This document shows positions 1-5,509 of a DNA stretch of 9,260 nt, in pieces. Position 1 is the first letter of the stretch. Every line of letters begins with the position of its first letter. The notes below the pieces were generated by a model. The model saw only the letters and a list, made by a program, of their open reading frames with translations, was not told the DNA's origin and ran no database searches. Origin of the DNA: Limnoglobus sp. Lineage in GTDB: Bacteria; Planctomycetota; Planctomycetia; Gemmatales; Gemmataceae. The stretch is from NCBI GenBank assembly GCA_025353985.1, contig JANXNT010000475.1, forward strand, positions 1 through 9,260, written 5' to 3'. A program made the position numbers and the translations under genes.

Positions 1-1067
1 GTCGTCACCCGGCACTGGATCGCGAAGCCGTTCACTTTCACCGCCGATTGATCGCCGAGTCCGATCTCTGGATCGGACAGTTTCACACCTTGCGCGATGA
101 GGATTTGCGAGCGAACAATGTCGTAACCGGTCACGACTTCGGTGACGGTATGTTCGACCTGAATTCGCGGGTTGACTTCGATGAAGTAAAACTGATTCGT
201 ATCCGCATCGTAAAGGAATTCGACCGTGCCCGCGTTGTCGAGGCCGACCGCACGGCCGACCTGTATCGCGGCATCGAGAATCGCCTGACGCACATCGGCT
301 GGCAGGTTCGGCGCGGGGGCGAGTTCGACGACCTTTTGGTGCCGTCGCTGGATCGAACAATCGCGTTCGTAGAGGTGGACCAGCCCGCCGTGTTTGTCGC
401 CGAGGAGTTGGACTTCGATATGCTTCGCGCGCTGAACGAGCTTTTCGAGGAAGACATCGGACACGCCGAACGCGGCGGCCGATTCCTTCTGTGCGGACTC
501 GATCGCATCCGCGAGTTTGTCTGCGGAAAACACCGGTCGCATCCCGCGGCCCCCGCCACCCATCGCCGCCTTCACCATCACGGGGTAGCCGAGTTTCTCC
601 GCCAGAACCTTGGCATCATCGATCGATGACACCGGTTTGTCACTGCCTGAGAGAATCGGCACTTTCGCCAATTTTGCAATCGCGCGTGCCGAGACTTTAT
701 CGCCGAGTTGGCCGAGAATCGTCGGGTTGGGGCCAACGAACGTAATACCCGCTTCGTTACAGGCTCGCGCGAAATCCGCGTTCTCGGACAAGAAGCCATA
801 GCCAGGGTGGACCGCATCGACGCCGACCTCTTTGGCAAGCGCCACAATGCTGGGAATATCGAGATACGCACGAATCGGCTCGCCAGGGTTGCCGACGCGA
901 TACGCTTCATCGGCCTTGAACCGGTGCAGCGCGAAGCGATCTTCGTGCGAGTAAATCGCCACGGTGCGAATGCCGAGTTCGTGCGAAGAGCGGAATACGC
1001 GGATGGCAATTTCGCTGCGATTCGCCACGAGCAATTTCTTGATCGGTTTCGTCGGTAAGCTCGACAT
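1..1067 (-). CDS. pyc: Pyruvate carboxylase, N-terminal biotin carboxylase part (partial, cut by window start)
   Basis: ATP-dependent carboxylation of the biotin cofactor, the first half-reaction of pyruvate to oxaloacetate (cytoplasmic, anaplerotic). The frame is open for 355 residues from ATG 1067-1065 to base 1 with no stop. Visible in order: the N-terminal fold LLVANRSEIAIRVFR (12-26), RFALHRFKADEAY (44-56), HPGYGFLSENADFA (87-100), the ATP-grasp glycine loop KAAMGGGGRGM (166-176), ERDCSIQRRHQKVVE (234-248) and the catalytic segment EVNPRIQVEHTVTE (297-310). The 'RFALHRFKADEAY' wording and VTGYDIV after the catalytic segment match pyruvate carboxylases better than stand-alone AccC, but the carboxyltransferase and biotinyl domains that would settle it lie outside the window. 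The start is supported by TTGAGGA ending 6 nt upstream. Acetyl/propionyl-CoA carboxylase subunit is the alternative. Confidence 0.92.
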   Translation of the reverse strand, partial: MSSLPTKPIKKLLVANRSEIAIRVFRSSHELGIRTVAIYSHEDRFALHRFKADEAYRVGNPGEPIRAYLDIPSIVALAKEVGVDAVHPGYGFLSENADFARACNEAGITFVGPNPTILGQLGDKVSARAIAKLAKVPILSGSDKPVSSIDDAKVLAEKLGYPVMVKAAMGGGGRGMRPVFSADKLADAIESAQKESAAAFGVSDVFLEKLVQRAKHIEVQLLGDKHGGLVHLYERDCSIQRRHQKVVELAPAPNLPADVRQAILDAAIQVGRAVGLDNAGTVEFLYDADTNQFYFIEVNPRIQVEHTVTEVVTGYDIVRSQILIAQGVKLSDPEIGLGDQSAVKVNGFAIQCRVT

Positions 1068-1242
1068 CGACAGTCCTCAACTCGGGTGGTCGTTTGCGTG
1101 GATGATACGAAATCGCCGAAAAACCGCAAACCGGTGAAACGACGCCAAAAGAGAGAGGATTTTGGGCAGGCCAAACGCCAAGGTTGATGTTACGGAAAAG
1201 TGGCGGCGTACGAGGGGGAATTGAGAGGCTAGGCGGAGCTTG

Positions 1243-1503
1243 TTAACGCAACCGCGACCTCCGAACCATCACAGCATGAATCACACCCGCCGTCGCCCCA
1301 ACAGCTAAGCCCACCCAGATGCCGAAAAAGGTTCCGCCGTATCGGGCAAGCTCCTGTTCATCGAGTGTTCCCAGACCCTCGGATAGTTGCGGATACAGCC
1401 ACGGACCCAACGCGGTGCCGACCAGCGAGCCGATGCCACTGCCCGCAGCCACAAACCGGATCGTACGCCAGAAAACACTTGATAGTTTTTGCGGCTTCGC
1501 CAT
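1243..1503 (-). CDS. Small two-helix membrane protein of unknown function
   Basis: 86 residues from ATG 1503-1501 to TAA. An in-frame GTG at 1512 would add three residues (MQK). Neither start has a clear Shine-Dalgarno sequence, so the start is uncertain. A basic N-terminus (MAKPQKLSSVFWRTIR) is followed by a glycine-rich hydrophobic segment at about 16-38, a short acidic loop (SEGLGTLDEQEL, 41-52), a second glycine/alanine-rich segment at about 56-79, and a basic tail RRSRLR. The GxxxG-like spacing in both segments (GSGIGSLVG; GIWVGLAVGATAG) suggests tightly packed helices. By the positive-inside rule both ends would be cytoplasmic. I do not recognise a family. It lies between pyc and the nucleotidyltransferase pair on the same strand. 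About 175 bp separate it from pyc, so co-transcription is uncertain. Confidence 0.6.
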   Translation of the reverse strand: MAKPQKLSSVFWRTIRFVAAGSGIGSLVGTALGPWLYPQLSEGLGTLDEQELARYGGTFFGIWVGLAVGATAGVIHAVMVRRSRLR

Positions 1504-1534
1504 TTTTTGCACACTGCAGCCAGTTTACTGTGAG

Positions 1535-1732
1535 TTAGCCCGCTTTTGCCGTCGCCGGTTGTGTGAGGTAATCGAGAACCTCGCGTTGCATGCGTTCAAC
1601 TTCGGCTCGATACCCACTCGAAACGAGGGCCAATTCCTCGGGCCGACTACTGACACGCAACCGGGCCAGAAGATCGACGAGGTAAGAAACCCGCTCCCGT
1701 GTGATTTTCAGTTCCTGGTCAGTCGCAATCAT
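1535..1732 (-). CDS. Small helical partner protein of the upstream nucleotidyltransferase
   Basis: 65 residues. The ATG at 1732-1730 overlaps the nucleotidyltransferase stop (ATGA) and has GGAG 8 nt upstream, so I prefer it to the upstream in-frame start at 1783, which would add 17 residues inside the neighbour. The protein is charged and predicted mostly alpha-helical: an N-terminal helix (MIATDQELKITRERVSYLVDLLARLRV), a short break (SSRPEE), then a helix containing GYRAEVERMQREVLDYL and a tail TQPATAKAG. No HEPN R-X4-6-H motif and no helix-turn-helix are evident, so it is not an obvious HEPN toxin. I associate short proteins of this wording with small toxin-antitoxin-like or nucleotidyltransferase pairs, but I cannot name a family. 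Overlap implies translational coupling and probably a complex with its partner. Confidence 0.72.
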   Translation of the reverse strand: MIATDQELKITRERVSYLVDLLARLRVSSRPEELALVSSGYRAEVERMQREVLDYLTQPATAKAG

Positions 1733-2169
1733 GGTCGAATCTCCACAACGCCCCTTCGTCGGCCATCTCGCTTGGTCTGCCAAAAGGCCAAGAACTCCTT
1801 GAGTGGCTCACCGAAAAGCATATCGGGGCGTACCCAGAAAATGCTCGCTTTCAACTCGTCATTCGCACGAGTGTGATCGAAGAGTATCGACGACTCTATC
1901 GGACACGCCTCGGAACGGAAATCATTTCGCATCACGAGAATCACGTCCACATCATTCGGATCGTTCACGTCCGAAACGTAACTTCCAAAAACAACCAGTC
2001 GGTCCAGTTGGTTGGTCCCTACTGCCAGCTGGTAAATTCTTTGGAGGCGACCGGTAACTGCTGCCCGTTGAACGCTCCCAGAGCCGAAGCGAGCAATGAC
2101 TTCGGCGAGGGAAGCCGGATGGTTTCCATCGGGGAGGTCACCGAATGCGTTGAAACCAGGGAGTGGCAT
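1729..2169 (-). CDS. Minimal nucleotidyltransferase (Pol-beta superfamily, DUF6932-like)
   Basis: 146 residues from ATG 2169, with GGAGG 8 nt upstream. The signature of the Pol-beta/MNT nucleotidyltransferase fold is clear: LVVFGSYVSDVNDPNDVDVILV (58-79), that is hG-S (62-63), nine residues, then D73-V-D75 for metal binding. The N-terminus MPLPGFNAFGDLPDGNHPASLAEVIARFGSG and the C-terminal WQTKRDGRRRGVVEI segment are what I remember of DUF6932-type proteins. A third catalytic carboxylate is not obvious: the expected third strand reads ASIFWVRPD, with no acidic residue in the strand core. Activity may therefore be altered or lost. Such proteins would transfer NMP to protein, RNA or small molecules; the substrate here is unknown. 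It forms a two-gene unit with the 65-residue protein downstream. Confidence 0.85.
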   Translation of the reverse strand: MPLPGFNAFGDLPDGNHPASLAEVIARFGSGSVQRAAVTGRLQRIYQLAVGTNQLDRLVVFGSYVSDVNDPNDVDVILVMRNDFRSEACPIESSILFDHTRANDELKASIFWVRPDMLFGEPLKEFLAFWQTKRDGRRRGVVEIRP

Positions 2170-2231
2170 CCAGCAGACCTCCGTATTTAATTTGATTTTC
2201 TCATGGTCCAGTCAGTCAGTAAACCCCGAAG

Positions 2232-2543
2232 CTAACAAAATCGGGCAAGGTACCCGATGCACCACACGGCCAAGGCCACCACACCGGCCAGCGTTGCGAT
2301 TGGCCACAAGACAAGAACGGCGACCAGCCCGAACCAGTTGATGACCGCGTTATCGAACCCTGCCCGCTCTGCGCGAGTGGGAGATTGCCGTCGAAACACC
2401 AAATCGGCGGCCATCAGCCATACCCACACGATACCGAACGGCACGAGCGTCAGCAGTGCCCAGATACCGGCTATCTGCCAGAGTTGCCAGCAGCTCCAGA
2501 CACCGGCGGCCGGCAATGCCAACAACGACACCATCCCTGGCAT
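2232..2543 (-). CDS. Three-helix membrane protein, 3' part of a probably frameshifted gene
   Basis: 103 residues from the first available ATG (2543) to TAG. It is very hydrophobic and tryptophan-rich: segments at about 5-22, 24-50 and 68-98, with a short basic/polar loop RRQSPTRAERAG (51-62). No Shine-Dalgarno sequence precedes this ATG. The same frame is open 14 codons further upstream, back to a TGA at 2588-2586, and reads protein-like there (SLDLPRYFW directly before the Met). A well-placed start with a strong SD exists at 2650 in a different frame (see next entry). The most likely reading is one gene of about 139 residues interrupted by a frameshift, either real, programmed or a sequence error. 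Function unknown; no conserved motif recognised. Confidence 0.5.
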   Translation of the reverse strand: MPGMVSLLALPAAGVWSCWQLWQIAGIWALLTLVPFGIVWVWLMAADLVFRRQSPTRAERAGFDNAVINWFGLVAVLVLWPIATLAGVVALAVWCIGYLARFC

Positions 2544-2650
2544 CCAGAAATACCGGGGCAGATCGAGGGAAAGTACCCGCGAAATTCATCCGGTCGGCAA
2601 TGGAAGATGCTTACCGGATTCAGCGCATCCCAGACTGTTGCATCGTCCAT
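2471..2650 (-). CDS. Probable 5' part of the frameshifted membrane protein gene
   Basis: ATG 2650-2648 follows GGAGGG with a 7-nt spacer, one of the best ribosome binding sites in the window. The frame encodes MDDATVWDALNPVSIF and CRPDEFRGYF, then becomes Cys/Trp/Arg-rich nonsense and stops at TAG 2473-2471 after 59 codons. Between bases 2585 and 2474 both this frame and the membrane-protein frame are open, so a shift of one base (net -1) anywhere there would fuse them. One candidate is the four-C run at 2558-2555, where a CCC codon could slip back by one and continue as CGG TAT TTC. I list it as the start of the same gene, not as a separate protein. Confidence 0.4.
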   Translation of the reverse strand: MDDATVWDALNPVSIFHCRPDEFRGYFPSICPGISGCQGWCRCWHCRPPVSGAAGNSGR

Positions 2651-2663
2651 CTGTAAGCCCTCC
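2651..2663 (-). promoter_or_regulatory. Strong Shine-Dalgarno deciding the start at 2650
   Basis: On the minus strand the sequence reads GGAGGGCTTACAG immediately before the ATG at 2650. This is a near-consensus anti-16S match with a 7-nt spacer. It shows that translation of the membrane-protein gene is meant to begin in the frame that later closes, not at the SD-less ATG at 2543. Confidence 0.6.
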
Positions 2664-2687
2664 GGTTACATTCACACTATCCAAAAT

Positions 2688-2849
2688 TCATTCTTTCCCG
2701 AAGAAGGATGCCGCCCTCAGTGCGATGACGTCCAGTTGCCCGGCTTCGGCCATGATTGTTGCCTCCACGCGCCAGGCGTTTTCCTGCCAGCCCGATAGAA
2801 ATTCCACACGGATGGAGATATGCCCGACCTTGTCGTGGCACCCGTGCAA
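2688..2849 (-). pseudogene. Short ORF resembling the C-terminal remnant of a gene
   Basis: Reading from a TTG at 2849 to TGA at 2690-2688, 53 codons give a coherent, amphipathic, normally composed peptide (VGHISIRVEFLSGWQEN..., then AEAGQLDVIALRAASFFGKE). There is no ATG or SD near its beginning; the frame upstream is closed by TGA after GHCDC. An adjacent frame carries a protein-like stretch (VVHDRTLRLLIARVPRQG, preceded by TTAGGAG), so a small gene with its own frameshift is possible. It ends 38 bp before the next start at 2650, as expected for an operon neighbour. No family recognised; could also be chance. Confidence 0.27.
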
Positions 2850-2944
2850 TCAGCAGTCGCAATGTCCTATCGTGCACAACTCCTAACGCATGATGTCAGG
2901 AAATATCCTGCGAATCATTTTCTCACTGATCGATTCGAGGAAGT

Positions 2945-3118
2945 TTAGTCTGTGTAGCCGATGGACCGCGTATGAGGTGGCTCATCGCCGCGGCGGAGTG
3001 CCTGCTTTGTGACTCGACGCACGCTGCGGATAATCTTCTGAAGCAGTTTACCGCCGTACTTGGTATGCATGCCTTTCCGGCATCGGCGGCAACCGCAGCC
3101 CTTCAGGTGATTGCCCAT
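2945..3118 (-). CDS. Small basic Cys/His-rich protein
   Basis: 57 residues from ATG 3118 to TAA. AGGA sits about 7 nt upstream; an in-frame TTG at 3160 would add 14 residues but has no better support. Sequence features: H4, then C8-x-C10-x2-C13 and H18 in the segment KGCGCRRCRKGMH, a plausible small zinc-binding knuckle, followed by a strongly basic amphipathic stretch (KLLQKIIRSVRRVTKQALRRG) and the tail EEP-like DEPPHTRSIGYTD. The mix of zinc-knuckle-like Cys/His and Arg/Lys suggests nucleic-acid binding, but this is inference. From memory, short proteins with this wording recur in Gemmata-type genomes. It follows the GH3 gene on the same strand after a hairpin. Confidence 0.6.
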   Translation of the reverse strand: MGNHLKGCGCRRCRKGMHTKYGGKLLQKIIRSVRRVTKQALRRGDEPPHTRSIGYTD

Positions 3119-3173
3119 ACTCGGTCCTAATTGGATGGGGAATTCCACTCCACAAGTCAACTCTCAGGAACTC

Positions 3174-3195
3174 CCCACGGACGTTCGTCCGTGGG
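3174..3195. terminator. Perfect 9-bp hairpin after the GH3 gene (terminator or IS200/IS605-type end)
   Basis: CCCACGGAC (3174-3182), loop GTTC, GTCCGTGGG (3187-3195): a perfect GC-rich 9-bp stem lying 14 bp beyond the GH3 stop codon (TGA 3211-3209). On the minus strand it is not followed by a T-run, so it is not a classic intrinsic terminator. The flanks (AGTCAACTCTCAGGAACTC before it) and the stem wording also remind me of the subterminal hairpins of IS200/IS605 (tnpB-type) elements. No tnpA or tnpB is present, so this would only be a remnant. Confidence 0.5.
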
Positions 3196-3208
3196 CATGA
3201 GTGGATTT

Positions 3209-4786
3209 TCAGTGGCCGATTTTGCCATTCGCGCTCAGCCACTGGAACATTTCCGCTGTCAGTTTGCCGCCGTTGTCCATTCGGGGGACTTTGCCCTGGA
3301 AGTCGAAGTCGCTTTTGCGCGCTTCCATCATTGCGCGAAAACCACCAGGCCGCACCGCGAGAACCTCGGGGATGAGCATCGTCAGATCGTTCGCACGGTG
3401 GGCTTCGTAGTCTTCGTTCAAGCGGATCAATTCGCGGTCGAGTTCGTGTGCGAAGCGGGCCAGATCGGGCGGTGGGCCGTTGAATTCGACGAGATAGCGG
3501 TGGAAGCCGGGCTTCTTTGGCTCGGTTGGGAACACCGGCCCGACGTGGTGCTCGACGGCGAAAGTCCCGCACACTTTCGCGGCATGCGCGATGCCTTTTT
3601 CGACTTCCTCGCTGATGAGGTGCTCGCCGAACGCCGAGAGAAAATACTTCGTTCGCCCCGTGAATTCGAGCAAAAGCGGCGTGCGGCTGACAAACCGCAC
3701 CGTGTCTCCGACGAGGTAACTCCAGACACCGGCACACGACGTCAGCACGACGGCATAATTCACGCCGAGTTCGAGGTTCGCAACCGTGTGGCGTGCCGCC
3801 CGCTCTTGACCGAGTTCCGCCACGGGGATGAACTCGAAGAAAATGTCGTGATCGGGCACCAATCGCAACAGCTTGTGGCGCGGGTCTTCGGTCGCGATAA
3901 ACCCTTCGGAACAGGGGTAAACTTCGCAAAACTGAAAGCGATCCCCGCCGATCTCTTTCTGGAATAGCTCGCGGTACGAATCGAACTTCGTCCCGCCATG
4001 TATCAGTAAGCGAAACTCGGGCCAGATCTCGGATATCGTCGCTTTCCCGGTGATCTGTTTCATCTGGTCGAATAGCAGCACCATCCACGAAGGAACTCCG
4101 CTCATCGCAGTGATTCGTTCCTTCACGGCGACTTCGGCGAACCGGCGGATCTTCTCTTTCCAGTCGGGAATGCGACTCAATTCCAGCGGCGGAAAGGTGT
4201 ACGGCCGCACCGCTTCGGGGATTTCGCGCGCCGCAATTGCGCTCAGGTCGCCGTACAGGCTGCCGTTCGGGTGCGTCTTCATGTCGGTGTTGCCACCGAG
4301 GAAGAAAAACTTGCCGTTGAATATCCGATGCTCGGGGTAAGTGTGCCGAAACAACGCCATCGTCGTTTGTGCGGCTTTGCGGTTCGATTTCACCATCTCG
4401 TGGCTAACGGGAATATATTTCGTGCCGCCGGAAGTCGTGCCACTCGAGAGCGCGTAGTACGGGATTTTGCCCGGCCACGTGATGTCGTCAAAGTTCGGGT
4501 ACGCGTCTTTCCAGTACGTGTTCCAAAAGTATTCGTATTCGCGAACCGGTACGCGGGCCTGATAGTCGGCCACGCTGCGAATGCGGCTAAAATCGTGATC
4601 CTTGCCGAAACGAGTGTTCTTGGCGTAACGAACGAGCTTGGTCAGGATGTTCGCCTGGCAACGTGCCGCATCGAGTCTATCGAGTTCGCGAATGCGATGG
4701 TGCGCCAATCGCACGGAACCGGCATCCGCAATGTTGCGTACGAGCCGATGATTGACTACGGGTGCGAGCCAAGCCGTGCGATCCAT
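3209..4786 (-). CDS. GH3-family acyl-adenylating enzyme (acyl-acid amido synthetase-like)
   Basis: 525 residues, full length for the GH3 family (ANL adenylating superfamily). The family activates a carboxylic acid as acyl-AMP and, in plants, conjugates it to an amino acid; bacterial substrates are mostly unknown. Visible: ATP loop SSGTTSGGTKYIP (114-126), SGVPSWMVLLFDQM (229-242), motif around EVYPCSEGFIATEDP (288-302), YLVGDTVRF (357-365), and the hinge GRTKYFLSAFGEHLISEEVE (377-396). The C-terminal K499 in FQGKVPRMDNGGKL (496-509) lies in the mobile domain. Start ATG 4786 has GGAG with a 9-nt spacer. It follows the methyltransferase on the same strand with a terminator hairpin between. No signal peptide or membrane segment, so cytoplasmic. 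The family assignment is firm; the substrate (fatty or amino acid?) is inferred only from the neighbours. Confidence 0.93.
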   Translation of the reverse strand: MDRTAWLAPVVNHRLVRNIADAGSVRLAHHRIRELDRLDAARCQANILTKLVRYAKNTRFGKDHDFSRIRSVADYQARVPVREYEYFWNTYWKDAYPNFDDITWPGKIPYYALSSGTTSGGTKYIPVSHEMVKSNRKAAQTTMALFRHTYPEHRIFNGKFFFLGGNTDMKTHPNGSLYGDLSAIAAREIPEAVRPYTFPPLELSRIPDWKEKIRRFAEVAVKERITAMSGVPSWMVLLFDQMKQITGKATISEIWPEFRLLIHGGTKFDSYRELFQKEIGGDRFQFCEVYPCSEGFIATEDPRHKLLRLVPDHDIFFEFIPVAELGQERAARHTVANLELGVNYAVVLTSCAGVWSYLVGDTVRFVSRTPLLLEFTGRTKYFLSAFGEHLISEEVEKGIAHAAKVCGTFAVEHHVGPVFPTEPKKPGFHRYLVEFNGPPPDLARFAHELDRELIRLNEDYEAHRANDLTMLIPEVLAVRPGGFRAMMEARKSDFDFQGKVPRMDNGGKLTAEMFQWLSANGKIGH

Positions 4787-4808
4787 AACTGTCGGCTCCG
4801 ATGGTACG

Positions 4809-4836
4809 AAAAACGGCTCGCGACGAATCGCGAGCC
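4809..4836 (-). terminator. Intrinsic terminator with UUCG loop, ahead of the GH3 gene
   Basis: On the minus strand GGCTCGCGA, loop TTCG, TCGCGAGCC (4836-4815), then GTTTTTCG: a perfect 9-bp GC-rich stem with an extra-stable TTCG tetraloop and a five-T run (4813-4809). It lies 34 bp after the methyltransferase stop and only 22 bp before the GH3 ATG. It should end or attenuate transcripts from the hydrolase/methyltransferase pair. GH3 would then depend on read-through or on a promoter placed very close. Confidence 0.8.
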
Positions 4837-4870
4837 GGTGTGTTAAGATTACTAAAATCGCCCGTTTCGG

Positions 4871-5509
4871 TTACTTGCCGTTACTTTCGGCGTTCGGCTT
4901 AAAGCCTTTGCACAAGTAAACCCCCGCTGGTGGGAAGTTCAATGGAACGAGCTTAAACGTCACATCTTCAAAGTAATTACGATAGAAGTTCCAGTACACA
5001 TACGGCATCACGGTCAGTTGTCGGAACACGCCGTTCGGCCCCATGCTGCGTGCGGCACTCGCGAGGATTGCCTTGCGGATCGGATGTGGAATTGACGGCA
5101 ACGGCAGCCCGGACACGACGTGATCGACTTGCGAAATCCCGCGATCCGCAAGTAGTTGATCCATATGTGCGGCATCGCCTTGGATGATGTCCGCGTTCGG
5201 GAACCGACGGCGCAACCGTTCGCAGAACTCGGCTTCGATCTCCACGATCAGCAGTTTCGTGTGCGGCTTCACCCGCTTGATCAGCGCTTCAGTAATCGGC
5301 CCCGTACCCGCACCCAGTTCGACGATGACCTTTGCCGAATCGAAGTCGATCGTTTTCAGCATCTCGCGAACGAGATAGCGACCGCTGGGGGCGGGGGTAG
5401 CAATCGCGGTTCCATGTTTCAGGAACTTGCGAAACACCATCCAGAAGTCGCCGCGGTCGGTGTGTTTCGGGCTGGTGCGTTGGTCGATCGGGGCTGGCGC
5501 GGGGGTCAT
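4871..5509 (-). CDS. SAM-dependent methyltransferase, phospholipid N-methyltransferase (PmtA)-like
   Basis: 212 residues, class I Rossmann methyltransferase. Motif I VIVELGAGTGPIT (61-73), acidic motif II end VEIEAEF (89-95), motif III QGDAAHMDQLL (110-120) and motif IV VVSGLPLPSIP (131-141). The N-terminal FRKFLKHGTAIATPAPSGRYLVREML (26-51) and C-terminal NFPPAGVYL (191-199) are what bacterial PmtA-type lipid N-methyltransferases and the related rRNA-dimethylase-like family look like. Likely reaction: SAM-dependent N-methylation of an amino-containing lipid headgroup at the inner face of the membrane. In planctomycetes a related enzyme (OlsG) methylates ornithine lipids, so an ornithine-type or other aminolipid substrate is possible. 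ATG 5509 overlaps the hydrolase stop (ATGA), giving translational coupling. Phosphatidylethanolamine or a non-lipid amine remain alternatives. Confidence 0.87.
   Translation of the reverse strand: MTPAPAPIDQRTSPKHTDRGDFWMVFRKFLKHGTAIATPAPSGRYLVREMLKTIDFDSAKVIVELGAGTGPITEALIKRVKPHTKLLIVEIEAEFCERLRRRFPNADIIQGDAAHMDQLLADRGISQVDHVVSGLPLPSIPHPIRKAILASAARSMGPNGVFRQLTVMPYVYWNFYRNYFEDVTFKLVPLNFPPAGVYLCKGFKPNAESNGK

Noticed and set aside
48..629. 193-codon plus-strand ORF
   Set aside because: It lies antisense to the pyruvate carboxylase N-terminus, whose open minus-strand frame carries all biotin-carboxylase motifs.
1144..1168. CCAAAA/TTTTGG inverted pair between pyc and the small membrane gene as a terminator
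   Set aside because: Only a 6-bp AT-rich stem with a 9-nt loop and no T-run; too weak to call.
1535..1783. Longer 82-residue version of the nucleotidyltransferase partner
   Set aside because: The extra 17 residues lie inside the nucleotidyltransferase gene and have no SD. The ATG at 1732 with GGAG and an ATGA overlap is the natural start.
2257..2886. 209-codon plus-strand ORF
   Set aside because: Low-complexity Ser/Thr/Pro-rich composition antisense to the membrane protein; no SD and no protein-like motif.
2819..2950. 43-codon plus-strand ORF beginning MPDLVVAPVQS
   Set aside because: The GGAG is only 2 nt from the ATG, no homology is recognised, and it overlaps minus-strand candidates. 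Treated as chance.
3131..3967. 278-codon plus-strand ORF opposite GH3
   Set aside because: It is the antisense shadow of the GH3 gene, whose motifs (SSGTTSGGTK, YLVGDTVRF, GRTKYFLSAFGEHL) make the minus-strand reading certain. The same applies to the other long plus-strand ORFs between 3000 and 6350.
3048..4088. 346-codon minus-strand ORF overlapping GH3
   Set aside because: Arg/Pro-rich out-of-frame translation typical of GC-rich shadow frames. The same region is explained by GH3 and the small Cys-rich gene.
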